Source: Channa striata (Eukaryota > Chordata > Actinopteri > Anabantiformes > Channidae). From it: a DNA stretch of 64,000 bases. The stretch spans positions 3,253,851 through 3,317,850 of the forward strand of contig CM065189.1 in the NCBI GenBank assembly GCA_033026295.1, given 5' to 3'. The translations under genes and the position numbers were made by a program. Under the pieces are notes generated by a model that had not been told where the DNA came from, searched no databases, and saw only the letters and a program-made list of their open reading frames with translations. Shown here piece by piece: positions 42,301-56,436 of the stretch (positions are counted from its first letter, which is position 1; every line of letters starts with the position of its first letter).

Positions 42301-45300
42301 TTTTCTCGCTGAGAAAAGGCGATTGCGAGCATAAAAGGATGCTTGAATTACATGCATTTACTGTCTTTTAAGGAAACATCCCACAAGCTTATTTTCAGTG
42401 TCTCCAGGGTGGATTTAGGCTAAATAAGAAGGCAGACACAGTTTTATTTGACTTTGGTCCAGAAATTGTTCAATACAAGTTTGGCTTCAAAACAGCATTT
42501 TCTCGCTGAGAAAAGGCGATTGCGAGCATAAAAGGATGCTTGAATTACATGCATTTACTGTCTTTTAAGGAAATATCCCACAAGCTTGTTTTTATGTTCT
42601 GCTGACTGGATTTAGGCTAAATAAGAAGGCAGACACAGTTTTATTTGACTTTGGTGCAGAACATGTTCAATACAAGCTTGGCTTCAAAACAGCATTTTCT
42701 CGCTGAGAAAAGGCGATTAGTGAGCATAAAAGGATGCTTGCATTTACTGTCTTTTAAGGAAACATCCCACAAGCTTATTTTCAGTCTCTCCTGAGTGGAT
42801 TTAGGCTAAATAAGAAGGCAGACACAGTTTTATTTGAGTTTGGTGCAGAAATTGTTCAATACAAGCTCGGCTTCAAAACAGCATTTTCTCGCTGACTAAA
42901 GGCGATTGCGAGCATAAAAGAATGCTTGAATTACATGCATTTACTGTCTTTTAAGGAAACATCCCACAAGTTTATTTTCAGTCTCTCCTGAGTGGATTTA
43001 CGCTAAATAAGAAGGCAGACACAGTTTTATTTGACTTTGGTGCAGAAATTGTTCAATACAAGCTTTTATTCAAAACAGCATTTCTCGCTGAGAAAAGGCG
43101 ATTGCGAGCATAAAAGGATGCTTGAATTACATGCATTTACTGTCTTTTAAGGAAACATCCCACAAGCTGTTTTTATGTTCTGCTGACTGGATTTAGGCTA
43201 AATAAGAAGGCAGACACAGTTTTATTTGACTTTGGTGCAGAAATTGTTCAATACAAGCTTGGCTTCAAAACAGCATTTTCGCGCTGAGAAAAGGCGATTG
43301 CGAGCATAAAAGGATGGTTGAATTACATGCATTTACTGTCTTTTAAGGAAACATCCCACAAGTTTATTTACAGTCTCTCCTGAGTGGATTTACGCTAAAT
43401 AAGAAGGCAGACACAGTTTTATTTGACTTTGGTGCAGAAATTGTTCAATACAAGCTTTTCTTCAAAACAGCATTTCTCGCTGAGAAAAGGCGATTGCGAG
43501 CATAAAAGGATGCTTGAATTACATGCATTTACTGTCTTTTAAGGAAACATCCCACAAGCTTGTTTTTATGTTCTGCTGACTGGATTTAGGCTAAATAAGA
43601 AGGCAGACACAGTTTTATTTGAGTTTGGTGCAGAAATTGTTCAATACAAGCTTGGCTTCAAAACAGCATTTTCTCGCTGAGAAAAGGCGATTGCGAGCAT
43701 AAAAGGATGCTTGCATTTACTGTCTTTTAAGGAAACATCCCACAAGTTTATTTTCAGTCTCTCCTGAGTGGATTTACGCTAAATAAGAAGGCAGACCCAG
43801 TTTTATTTGACTTTGGTGCAGAAATTGTTCAATACAAGCTTTTCTTCAAAACAGCATTTCTCGCTGAGAAAAGGCGATTGCGAGCATAAAAGGATGCTTG
43901 AATTACATGCATTTACTGTCTTTTAAGGAAACATCCCACAAGCTTGTTTTTATGTTCTGCTGACTGGATTTGGGCTAAATAAGAAGGCAGACACAGTTTT
44001 ATTTGACTTTGGTGCAGAAATTGTTCAATACAAGCTTGGCTTCAAAACAGCATTTTCTCGCTGAGAAAAGGCGATTGCGAGCATAAAAGGATGCTTGAAT
44101 TACATGCATTTACTGTCTTTTAAGGAAATGTCCCACAACGATATTTATATGTTCTGCTGAGTGGATTTAGGCTAAATAAGAAGCCAGACACAGTTTTATT
44201 TGACTTTGGTGCAGAAATTGTTCAATACAAGCTTGGCTTCAAAACAGCATTTTCTCGCTGAGAAAAGGCGATTGCGAGCATAAAAGGATGGTTGAATTAC
44301 ATGCATTTATTGTCTTTTAAGGAAACATCCCACAAGTTTATTTTCAGTCTCTCCTGAGTGGATTTACGCTAAATAAAAAGGCAGACACAGTTTTATTTGA
44401 CTTTGGTGCAGAAATTGTTCAATACAAGCTTTTCTTCATAACAGCATTTCTCGCTGAGAAAAGGCGATTGCGAGCATAAAAGGATTCTTCAATTACATGC
44501 ATTTACTGTCTTTTAAGGAAACATCCCACAAGCTTGTTTTTATGTTCTGCTGACTAGATTTAGGCTAAATAAGAAGGCAGACACAGTTTTATTAGAGTTT
44601 GGTGCAGAAATTGTTCAATACAAGCTCGGCTTCAAAACAACATTTTCTCGCTGAGTAAAGGCGATTGAAAGCATAAAAGGATCCTTGAATTACATGCATT
44701 TACTGTCTTTTAAGGAAACATCCCACAAGTTTATTTTCAGTCTCTCCTGAGTGGATTTACGCTAAATAAGAAGGCAGACACAGTTTTATTTGACTTTGGT
44801 GCAGAAATTGTTCAATACAAGCTTTTCTTCAAAACAGCATTTCTCGCTGAGAAAAGGCGATTGCGAGCATAAAAGGATGCTTGAATTAAATGCATTTACT
44901 GTCTTTTAAGGAAACATCCCACAGGCTTGTTTTTATGTTCTGCTGGCTGGATTTAGGCTAAATAAGAAGGCAGACACAGTTTTATTTGACTTTGGTGCAG
45001 AAATTGTTCAATACAAGCTTGGCTTTAAAACAGCATTTTCTCGCTGAGAAAAGGCGATTGCGAGCATAAAAGGATGCTTGAATTACATGCATTTACTGTC
45101 TTTAAAGGAAACATCACACAAGCTTATTTTCAGTCTCTCCTGAGTGGATTTAGGCTAAATAAGAAGGCAGACACAGTTTTATTTGACTTTGGTGCAGAAA
45201 TTGTTCAATACAAGCTTGGCTTCAAAACAGCATTTTCTCGCTGAGAAAAGGCGATTGCGAGCATAAAAGGATGCTTGAATTACATGCATTTACTGTCTTT

Positions 45301-48300
45301 TAAGGAAACATCCACAAGCTTGTTTTTATGTTCTGCTGGCTGGATTTAGGCTAAATAAGAAGGCAGACACAGTTTTATTTGACTTTTGTGCAGAAATTGT
45401 TCAATACAAGCTTGGCTTCAAAACAGCATTTTCTCGCTGAGAAAAGGCGATTGCGAGCATAAAAGGATGCTTGCATTTACTGTCTTTTAAGGAAACATCC
45501 CACAAGCTTATTTTCAGTCTCTCCTGAGTGGATTTACGCTAAATAAGAAGGCAGACACAGTTTTATTTGACTTTGGTGCAGAAATTGTTCAATACAAGAT
45601 TTTATTCAAAACAGCATTTCTCGCTGAGAAAAGGCGATTGCGAGCATAAAAGGATTCTTCAATTACATGCATTTACTGTCTTTTAAGGAAACATCCCACA
45701 AGCTTGTTTTTATGTTCTGCTGACTGGATTTAGGCTAAATAAGAAGGCAGACACAGTTTTATTTGACTTTGGTGCAGAAATTGTTCAATACAAGCTTTGC
45801 TTCAAAACAGCATTTTCTCGCTGAGAAAAGGCGATTGCGAGCATAAAAGGATGCTTGAATTACATGCATTTACTGTCTTTTAAGGAAACATCCCACAAGT
45901 TTATTTTCAGTCTCTCCTGAGTGGATTTATGCTAAATAAGAAGGCAGACACAGTTTTATTTGAGTTTTGTGCAGAAATTGTTCAATACAAGCTTTTCTTC
46001 AAAACAGCATTACTCGCTGAGAAAAGGCGATTGCGAGCATAAAAGGATTCTTCAATTACATGCATTTACTGTCTTTTAAGGAAACATCCTACAAGGATAT
46101 TTATATGTTCTGCTGAGTGGATTTAGGCTAAATAAGAAGGCAGACACAGTTTTATTTGACTTTGGTGCAGAAATTGTTCAATACAAGATTTTATTCAAAA
46201 CAGCATTTCTCGCTGAGAAAAGGCGATTTGCGAGCATAAAAGGATTCTTCAATTACATGCATTTACTGTCTTTTAAGGAAACATCCCACAAGCTTGTTTT
46301 TATGTTCTGCTGGCTGGATTTAGGCTAAATAAGAAGGCAGACACAGTTTTATTTGACTTTGGTGCAGCAATTGTTCAATACAAGCTCGGCTTCAAAACAG
46401 CATTTTCTCGCTGAGATAAGGCGATTGCGAGCATAAAAGGATGCTTGAATTACATGCATTTACTGTCTTTTAAGGAAACATCCCACAAGCTTGCTTTTAT
46501 GTTCTGCTGACTGGATTTAGGCTAAATAAGAAGGCAGACACAGTTTTATTTGAGTTTGGTGCAGAAATTGTTCATCACAAGCTTGGCTTCAAAACAGCAT
46601 TTTCTCGCTGAGAAAAGGCGATTATGAGCATAAAAGGATGCTTGCATTTACTGTCTTTAAGGAAACATCCCACAAGCTTATTTTCAGTCTCTCCTGAGTG
46701 GATTTAGGCTAAATAAGAAGGCAGACACAGTTTTATTTGAGTTTGGTGCAGAAATTGTTCAATACAAGCTCGGCTTCAAAACAGCATTTTCTCGCTGACT
46801 AAAGGCGATTGCGAGCATAAAAGGATGCTTGAATTACATGCATTTACTGTCTTTTAAGGAAACATCCCACAAGTTTATTTTCAGTCTCTCCTGAGTGGAT
46901 TTACGCTAAATAAGAAGGCAGACACAGTTTTATTTGACTTTGGTGCAGAAATTGTTCAATACAAGCTTGGCTTCAAAACAGCATTTTCTCGCTGAGAAAA
47001 GGCGATTGCGAGCTTAAAAGGATGCTTGAATTACCTGCATTTACTGTCTTTTAAGGAAACATCCCACAAGCTTATTTTCAGTCTCTCCTGAGTGGATTTA
47101 CGCTAAATAAGAAGGCAGACACAGTTTTATTTGACTTTGGTGCAGAAATTGTTCAATACAAGCTTGGCTTCAAAACAGTATTTCTCGCTGAGAAAAGGCG
47201 ATTGCGAGCATAAAAGGATTCTTCAATTACATGCATTTACTATCTTTTAGGAAACATCCCACAACGATATTTATATGTTCTGCTGACTGGATTTAGGCTA
47301 AATAAGAAGGCAGACACAGTTTTATTTGACTTTGGTGCAGAAATTGTTCAATACAAGCTTTTATTCAAAACAGCATTTCTCGCTGAGAAAAGGCGATTGC
47401 GAGCATAAAAGGATGCTTGAATTACATGCATTTACTGTCTTTTAAGGAAACATCCCACAAGCTGTTTTTATGTTCTGCTGACTGGATTTACGCTAAATAA
47501 GAAGGCAGACACAGTTTTATTTGAGTTTGGTGCAGAAATTGTTCAATACAAGCTTGGCTTCAAAACAGCATTTTCGCGCTGAGAAAAGGCGATTGCGAGC
47601 ATAAAAGGATGGTTGAATTACATGCATTTACTGTCTTTTAAGGAAACATCCCACAAGTTTATTTACAGTCTGTCCTGAGTGGATTTACGCTAAATAAGAA
47701 GGCAGACACAGTTTTATTTGACTTTGGTGCAGAAATTGTTCAATACAAGCTTTTCTTCAAAACAGCATTTCTCGCTGAGAAAAGGCGATTGCGAGCATAA
47801 AAGGATGCTTGAATTACATGCATTTACTGTCTTTTAAGGAAACATCCCACAAGCTTGTTTTTATGTTCTGCTGACTGGATTTAGGCTAAATAAGAAGGCA
47901 GACACAGTTTTATTTGAGTTTGGTGCAGAAATTGTTCAATACAAGCTTGGCTTCAAAACAGCATTTTCTCGCTGAGAAAAGGCGATTGCGAGCATAAAAG
48001 GATTTTTCAATTACATGCATTTACTGTCTTTTAAGGAAACATCCCACAACCATATTTATATGTTCTGCTGACTGGATTTAGGCTAAATAAGAAGGTAGAG
48101 ACAGTTTTATTTGAGTTTGGTGCAGAAATTGTTCAATACAAGCTTGGCTTCAAAACAGCATTTTCTCGCTGAGAAAAGGCGATTGCGAGCATAAAAGGAT
48201 GCTTGCATTTACTGTCTTTTAAGGAAACATCCCACAAGTTTATTTTCAGTCTCTCCTGAGTGGATTTACGCTAAATAAGAAGGCAGACACAGTTTTATTT

Positions 48301-51300
48301 GACTTTGGTGCAGAAATTGTTCAATACAAGCTCGGCTTCAAAACAGCATTTTCTCGCTGAGTAAAGGCGATTGCGAGCATAAAAGGATGCTTGAATTACA
48401 TGCATTTACTGTCTTTTAAGGAAACATCCCACAAGCTTGTTTTTATGTTCTGCTGACTGGATTTAGGCTAAATAAGAAGGCAGACAGAGTTTTATTTGAC
48501 TTTGGTGCAGAAATTGTTCAATACAAGCTCGGCTTCAAAACAGCATTTTCTCGCTGAGTAAAGGCGATTGCGAGCATAAAAGGATGCTTGAATTACATGC
48601 ATTTACTGTCTTTTAAGGAAACATCCCACAACGATATTTATATGTTCTGCTGAGTGGATTTAGGCTAAATAAGAAGCCAGACACAGTTTTATTTGACTTT
48701 GGTGCAGAAATTGTTCAATACAAGCTTGGCTTCAAAACAGCATTTTCTCGCTGAGAAAAGGCGATTTGAGCATAAAAGGATGGTTGAATTACATGCATTT
48801 ATTGTCTTTTAAGGAAACATCCCACAAGTTTATTTTCAGTCTCTCCTGAGTGGATTTACGCTAAATAAGAAGGCAGACACAGTTTTATTTGACTTTGGTG
48901 CAGAAATTGTTCAATACAAGCTTTTCTTCATAACAGCATTTCTCGCTGAGAAAAGGCGATTGCGAGCATAAAAGGATTCTTCAATTACATGCATTTACTG
49001 TCTTTTAAGGAAACATCCCACAAGCTTGTTTTTATGTTCTGCTGACTAGATTTAGGCTAAATAAGAAGGCAGACACAGTTTTATTTGACTTTGGTGCAGA
49101 AATTGTTCAATACAAGCTTGGCTTTCAAAACAGCATTTTCTCGCTGAGAAAAGGCGATTGCGAGCATAAAAGGATGCTTGCATTTACTGTCTTTTAAGGA
49201 AACATCCCACAAGCTTATTTTCAGTCTCTCCTGAGTGGATTTAGGCTAAATAAGAAGGCAGACACAGTTTTATTAGAGTTTGGTGCAGAAATTGTTCAAT
49301 ACAAGCTCGGCTTCAAAACAACATTTTCTCGCTGAGTAAAGGCGATTGAAAGCATAAAAGGATCCTTGAATTACATGCATTTACTGTCTTTTAAGGAAAC
49401 ATCCCACAAGTTTATTTTCAGTCTCTCCTGAGTGGATTTAGGCTAAATAAGAAGGCAGACAGAGTTTTATTTGACTTTGGTGCAGAAATTGTTCAATACA
49501 AGCTTTTCTTCAAAACAGCATTTTCTCGCTGAGAAAAGGCGATTTGCGAGCATAAAAGGATGCTTGAATTAAATGCATTTACTGTCTTTTAAGGAAACAT
49601 CCCACAGGCTTGTTTTTATGTTCTGCTGGCTGGATTTAGGCTAAATAAGAAGGCAGACACAGTTTTATTTGACTTTGGTGCAGAAATTGTTCAATACAAG
49701 CTTGGCTTTAAAACAGCATTTTTCGCTGAGAAAAGGCGATTGCGAGCATAAAAGGATGCTTGAATTACATGCATTTACTGTCTTTAAAGGAAACATCCCA
49801 CAAGCTTATTTTCAGTCTCTCCTGAGTGGATTTAGGCTAAATAAGAAGGCAGACACAGTTTTATTTGACTTTGGTGCAGAAATTGTTCAATACAAGCTTG
49901 GCTTCAAAACAGCATTTTCTCGCTGAGAAAAGGCGATTGCTGAGCATAAAAGGATGCTTGAATTACATGCATTTACTGTCTTTTAAGGAAACATCCCACA
50001 AGCTTGTTTTTATGTTCTGCTGGCTCGATTTACGCTAAATAAGAAGGCAGACACAGTTTTATTTGACTTTGGTGCAGAAATTGTTCAATACAAGCTTAGC
50101 TTCAAGACAGCATTTTCTCGCTGAGAAAAGGCGATTGCGAGCATAAAAGGATCCTTGAATTACATGCATTTACTGTCTTTTAAGGAAACATCCCACAAGT
50201 TTATTTTCAGTCTCTCCTGAGTCGGTTTAGGCTGAGTAAGAAGGCAGACACAGTTTTATTTGAGTTTTGTGCAGAAATTGTTCAATACAAGCTTGGCTTC
50301 AAGACAGCATTTTCTCGCTGAGAAAAGGCGATTGCGAGCATAAAAGGATGCTTGAACTACATGCACTTACTTTCTTTTAAGGAAACATCCACAAGCTTGT
50401 TTTTATGTTCTGCTGGCTGGATTTAGGCTAAATAAGAAGGCAGACACAGTTTTATTTGACTTTTGTGCAGAAATTGTTCAATACAAGCTTGGCTTCAAAA
50501 CAGCATTTTCTCGCTGAGAAAAGGCGATTATGAGCATAAAAGGATGCTTGCATTTACTGTCTTTAAGGAAACATCCCACAAGCTTATTTTCAGTCTCTCC
50601 TGAGTGGATTTACGCTAAATAAGAAGGCAGACACAGTTTTATTTGACTTTGGTGCAGAAATTGTTCAATACAAGATTTTATTCAAAACAGCATTTCTCGC
50701 TGAGAAAAGGCGATTGCGAGCATAAAAGGATTCTTCAATTACATGCATTTACTGTCTTTTAAGGAAACATCCCACAACCATATTTATATGTTCTGCTGGC
50801 TGGATTTAGGCTAAATAAGAAGGCAGACACAGTTTTATTTGACTTTGGTGCAGAAATTGTTCAATACAAGCTTGGCTTCAAAACAGCATTTTCTCGCTGA
50901 GAAAAGCGATTGCGAGCATAAAAGGATGCTTGAATTACATGCATTTACTGTCTTTTAAGGAAACATCCCACAAGCTTGTTTTTATGTTCTGCTGACTGGA
51001 TTTAGGCTAAATAAGAAGGCAGACACAGTTTTATTTGACTTTGGTGCAGAAATTGTTCAATACAAGCTTTGCTTCAAAACAGCATTTTTCGCTGAGAAAA
51101 GGCGATTGAGCATAAAAGGATGCTTGAATTACATGCATTTACTGTCTTTTAAGGAAACATCCCACAAGTTTATTTTCAGTCTCTCCTGAGTGGATTTAGG
51201 CTAAATAAGAAGGCAGACAGAGTTTTATTTGACTTTGGTGCAGAAATTGTTCAATACAAGCTCGGCTTCAAAACAGCATTTTCTCGCTGAGAAAAGGCGA

Positions 51301-54300
51301 TTGCGAGCATAAAAGGATGCTTGAATTACATGCATTTACTGTCTTTTAAGGAAACATCCCACAACGATATTTATATGTTCTGCTGAGTGGATTTAGGCTA
51401 AATAAGAAGCCAGACACAGTTTTATTTGACTTTGGTGCAGAAATTGTTCAATACAAGCTTGGCTTCAAAACAGCATTTTCTCGCTGAGAAAAGGCGATTG
51501 CGAGCATAAAAGGATGGTTGAATTACATGCATTTATTGTCTTTTAAGGAAACATCCCACAAGTTTATTTTCAGTCTCTCCTGAGTGGATTTACGCTAAAT
51601 AAGAAGGCAGACACAGTTTTATTTGACTTTGGTGCAGAAATTGTTCAATACAAGCTTTTCTTCATAACAGCATTTCTCGCTGAGAAAAGGCGATTGCGAG
51701 CATAAAAGGATTCTTCAATTACATGCATTTACTGTCTTTTAAGGAAACATCCCACAAGCTTGTTTTTATGTTCTGCTGACTAGATTTAGGCTAAATAAGA
51801 AGGCAGACACAGTTTTATTTGACTTTGGTGCAGAAATTGTTCAATACAAGCTTGGCTTCAAAACAGCATTTTCTCGCTGAGAAAAGGCGATTGCGAGCAT
51901 AAAAGGATGCTTGCATTTACTGTCTTTTAAGGAAACATCCCACAAGCTTATTTTCAGTCTCTCCTGAGTGGATTTAGGCTAAATAAGAAGGCAGACACAG
52001 TTTTATTAGAGTTTGGTGCAGAAATTGTTCAATACAAGCTCGGCTTCAAAACAACATTTTCTCGCTGAGTAAAGGCGATTGAAAGCATAAAAGGATCCTT
52101 GAATTACATGCATTTACTGTCTTTTAAGGAAACATCCCACAAGTTTATTTTCAGTCTCTCCTGAGTGGATTTACGCTAAATAAGAAGGCAGACACAGTTT
52201 TATTTGACTTTGGTGCAGAAATTGTTCAATACAAGCTTTTCTTCAAAACAGCATTTCTCGCTGAGAAAAGGCGATTGCGAGCATAAAAGGATGCTTGAAT
52301 TAAATGCATTTACTGTCTTTTAAGGAAACATCCCACAGGCTTGTTTTTATGTTCTGCTGGCTGGATTTAGGCTAAATAAGAAGGCAGACACAGTTTTATT
52401 TGACTTTGGTGCAGAAATTGTTCAATACAAGCTTGGCTTTAAAACAGCATTTTCTCGCTGAGAAAAGGCGATTGCGAGCATAAAAGGATGCTTGAATTAC
52501 ATGCATTTACTGTCTTTAAAGGAAACATCCCACAAGCTTATTTTCAGTCTCTCCTGAGTGGATTTAGGCTAAATAAGAAGGCAGACACAGTTTTATTTGA
52601 CTTTGGTGCAGAAATTGTTCAATACAAGCTTGGCTTCAAAACAGCATTTTCTCGCTGAGAAAAGGCGATTGCGAGCATAAAAGGATGCTTGAATTACATG
52701 CATTTACTGTCTTTTAAGGAAACATCCCACAAGCTTGTTTTTATGTTCTGCTGGCTCGATTTACGCTAAATAAGAAGGCAGATACAGTTTTATTTGACTT
52801 TGGTGCAGAAATTGTTCAATACAAGCTTAGCTTCAAGACAGCATTTTCTCGCTGAGAAAAGGCGATTGCGAGCATAAAAGGATCCTTGAATTACATGCAT
52901 TTACTGTCTTTTAAGGAAACATCCCACAAGTTTATTTTCAGTCTCTCCTGAGTCGGTTTAGGCTGAGTAAGAAGGCAGACACAGTTTTATTTGAGTTTTG
53001 TGCAGAAATTGTTCAATACAAGCTTGGCTTCAAGACAGCATTTTCTCGCTGAGAAAAGGCGATTGCGAGCATAAAAGGATGCTTGAACTACATGCACTTA
53101 CTTTCTTTTAAGGAAACATCCCACAAGCTTGTTTTTATGTTCTGCTGGCTGGATTTAGGCTAAATAAGAAGGCAGACACAGTTTTATTTGACTTTTGTGC
53201 AGAAATTGTTCAATACAAGCTTGGCTTCAAAACAGCATTTTCTCGCTGAGAAAAGGCGATTGCGAGCATAAAAGGATGCTTGCATTTACTGTCTTTTAAG
53301 GAAACATCCCACAAGCTTATTTTCAGTCTCTCCTGAGTGGATTTACGCTAAATAAGAAGGCAGACACAGTTTTATTTGACTTTGGTGCAGAAATTGTTCA
53401 ATACAAGATTTTATTCAAAACAGCATTTCTCGCTGAGAAAAGGCGATTGCGAGCATAAAAGGATTCTTCAATTACATGCATTTACTGTCTTTTAAGGAAA
53501 CATCCCACAACCATATTTATATGTTCTGCTGGCTGGATTTAGGCTAAATAAGAAGGCAGACACAGTTTTATTTGACTTTGGTGCAGAAATTGTTCAATAC
53601 AAGCTTTGCTTCAAAACAGCATTTTCTCGCTGAGAAAAGGCGATTGCGAGCATAAAAGGATGCTTGAATTACATGCATTTACTGTCTTTTAAGGAAACAT
53701 CCCACAAGTTTATTTTCAGTCTCTCCTGAGTGGATTTATGCTAAATAAGAAGGCAGACACAGTTTTATTTGAGTTTTGTGCAGAAATTGTTCAATACAAG
53801 CTTTTCTTCAAAACAGCATTACTCGCTGAGAAAAGGCGATTGCGAGCATAAAAGGATTCTTCAATTACATGCATTTACTGTCTTTTAAGGAAACATCCTA
53901 CAAGGATATTTATATGTTCTGCTGAGTGGATTTAGGCTAAATAAGAAGGCAGACACAGTTTTATTTGACTTTGGTGCAGAAATTGTTCAATACAAGATTT
54001 TATTCAAAACAGCATTTCTCGCTGAGAAAAGGCGATTGCGAGCATAAAAGGATTCTTCAATTACATGCATTTACTGTCTTTTAAGGAAACATCCACAAGC
54101 TTGTTTTTATGTTCTGCTGGCTGGATTTAGGCTAAATAAGAAGGCAGACACAGTTTTATTTGACTTTGGTGCAGCAATTGTTCAATACAAGCTTGGCTTC
54201 AAAACAGCATTTTCTCGCTGAGAAAAGGCGATTGCGAGCATAAAAGGATGCTTGAATTACATGCATTTACTGTCTTTTAAGGAAACATCCCACAAGCTTG

Positions 54301-56436
54301 TTTTTATGTTCTGCTGACTGGATTTAGGCTAAATAAGAAGGCAGACACAGTTTTATTTGAGTTTTGTGCAGAAATTGTTCAATACAAGCTTGGCTTCAAA
54401 CAGCATTTTCTCGCTGAGAAAAGGCGATTGCGAGCATAAAAGGATGCTTGAATTACATGCATTTACTGTCTTTAAAGGAAACATCCCACAAGCTTATTTT
54501 CAGTCTCTCCTGAGTGGATTTAGGCTAAATAAGAAGGCAGACACAGTTTTATTTGACTTTGGTGCAGAAATTGTTCAATACAAGCTTGGCTTCAAAACAG
54601 CATTTTCTCGCTGAGAAAAGGCGATTGCGAGCATAAAAGGATGCTTGAATTACATGCATTTACTGTCTTTTAAGGAAACATCCCACAAGCTTGTTTTTAT
54701 GTTCTGCTGGCTGGATTTAGGCTAAATAAGAAGGCAGACACAGTTTTATTTGACTTTGGTGCAGAAATTGTTCAATACAAGCTTGGCTTCAAAACAGCAT
54801 TTTCTCGCTGAGAAAAGGCGATTGCGAGCATAAAAGGATGCTTGCATTTACTGTCTTTTAAGGAAACATCCCACAAGCTTATTTTCAGTCTCTCCTGAGT
54901 GGATTTACGCTAAATAAGAAGGCAGACACAGTTTTATTTGACTTTGGTGCAGAAATTGTTCAATACAAGATTTTATTCAAAACAGCATTTCTCGCTGAGA
55001 AAAGGCGATTGCGAGCATAAAAGGATTCTTCAATTACATGCATTTACTGTCTTTTAAGGAAACATCCCACAACCATATTTATATGTTCTGCTGGCTGGAT
55101 TTAGGCTAAATAAGAAGGCAGACACAGTTTTATTTGACTTTGGTGCAGAAATTGTTCAATACAAGCTTGGCTTTAAAACAGCATTTTCTCGCTGAGAAAA
55201 GGCGATTGCGAGCATAAAAGGATGCTTGAATTACATGCATTTACTGTCTTTAAAGGAAACATCCCACAAGCTTATTTTCAGTCTCTCCTGAGTGGATTTA
55301 GGCTAAATAAGAAGGCAGACACAGTTTTATTTGACTTTGGTGCAGAAATTGTTCAATACAAGCTTGGCTTCAAAACAGCATTTTCTCGCTGAGAAAAGGC
55401 GATTATGAGCATAAAAGGATGCTTGAATTACATGCATTTACTGTCTTTTAAGGAAACATCCCACAAGCTTGTTTTTATGTTCTGCTGACTGGATTTAGGC
55501 TAAATAAGAAGGCAGACACAGTTTTATTTGACTTTGGTGCAGAAATTGTTCAATACAAGCTTTGCTTCAAAACAGCATTTTCTCGCTGAGAAAAGGCGAT
55601 TGCGAGCATAAAAGGATGCTTGAATTACATGCATTTACTGTCTTTTAAGGAAACATCCCACAAGTTTATTTTCAGTCTCTCCTGAGTGGATTTATGCTAA
55701 ATAAGAAGGCAGACACAGTTTTATTTGAGTTTTGTGCAGAAATTGTTCAATACAAGCTTTTCTTCAAAACAGCATTTTACTCGCTGAGAAAAGGCGATTG
55801 CGAGCATAAAAGGATTCTTCAATTACATGCATTTACTGTCTTTTAAGGAAACATCCTACAAGGATATTTATATGTTCTGCTGAGTGGATTTAGGCTAAAT
55901 AAGAAGGCAGACACAGTTTTATTTGACTTTGGTGCAGAAATTGTTCAATACAAGATTTTATTCAAAACAGCATTTCTCGCTGAGAAAAGGCGATTGCGAG
56001 CATAAAAGGATTCTTCAATTACATGCATTTACTGTCTTTTAAGGAAACATCCCACAAGCTTGTTTTTATGTTCTGCTGGCTGGATTTAGGCTAAATAAGA
56101 AGGCAGACACAGTTTTATTTGACTTTGGTGCAGCAATTGTTCAATACAAGCTCGGCTTCAAAACAGCATTTTCTCGCTGAGATAAGGCGATTGCGAGCAT
56201 AAAAGGATGCTTGAATTACATGCATTTACTGTCTTTTAAGGAAACATCCCACAAGCTTGCTTTTATGTTCTGCTGACTGGATTTAGGCTAAATAAGAAGG
56301 CAGACACAGTTTTATTTGAGTTTTGTGCAGAAATTGTTCAATACAAGCTTGGCTTCAAAACAGCATTTTCTCGCTGAGAAAAGGCGATTGCGAGCATAAA
56401 AGGATGCTTGAATTACATGCATTTACTGTCTTTTAA
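39391..56436 (+). repeat. Satellite array, forward (about 17 kb, roughly 88 units)
   Basis: Same unit family as 12,140-19,992, with A, B and C variable segments. Multi-unit blocks recur: the markers GAAGCCAGACACAG plus GCATTTATTGTC occur near 44,165/44,300, 48,670/48,795 and 51,405/51,530; TTTTATTAGAGTTTGG occurs near 44,590, 49,270 and 52,008. Spacings of about 2,735 bp (14 units) and about 4,490 bp (23 units) point to segmental amplification. Single-base losses in CATCCCACAAG and variants of GCGATTGCGAGC are scattered through it. The array ends at 56,433-56,436 in TTAA. No genes were seen. Confidence 0.97.

Noticed and set aside
49669..54614. 85-codon frames in the forward satellite arrays
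   Set aside because: Chance read-through across two units after a local indel; adjacent units are closed in the same frame.
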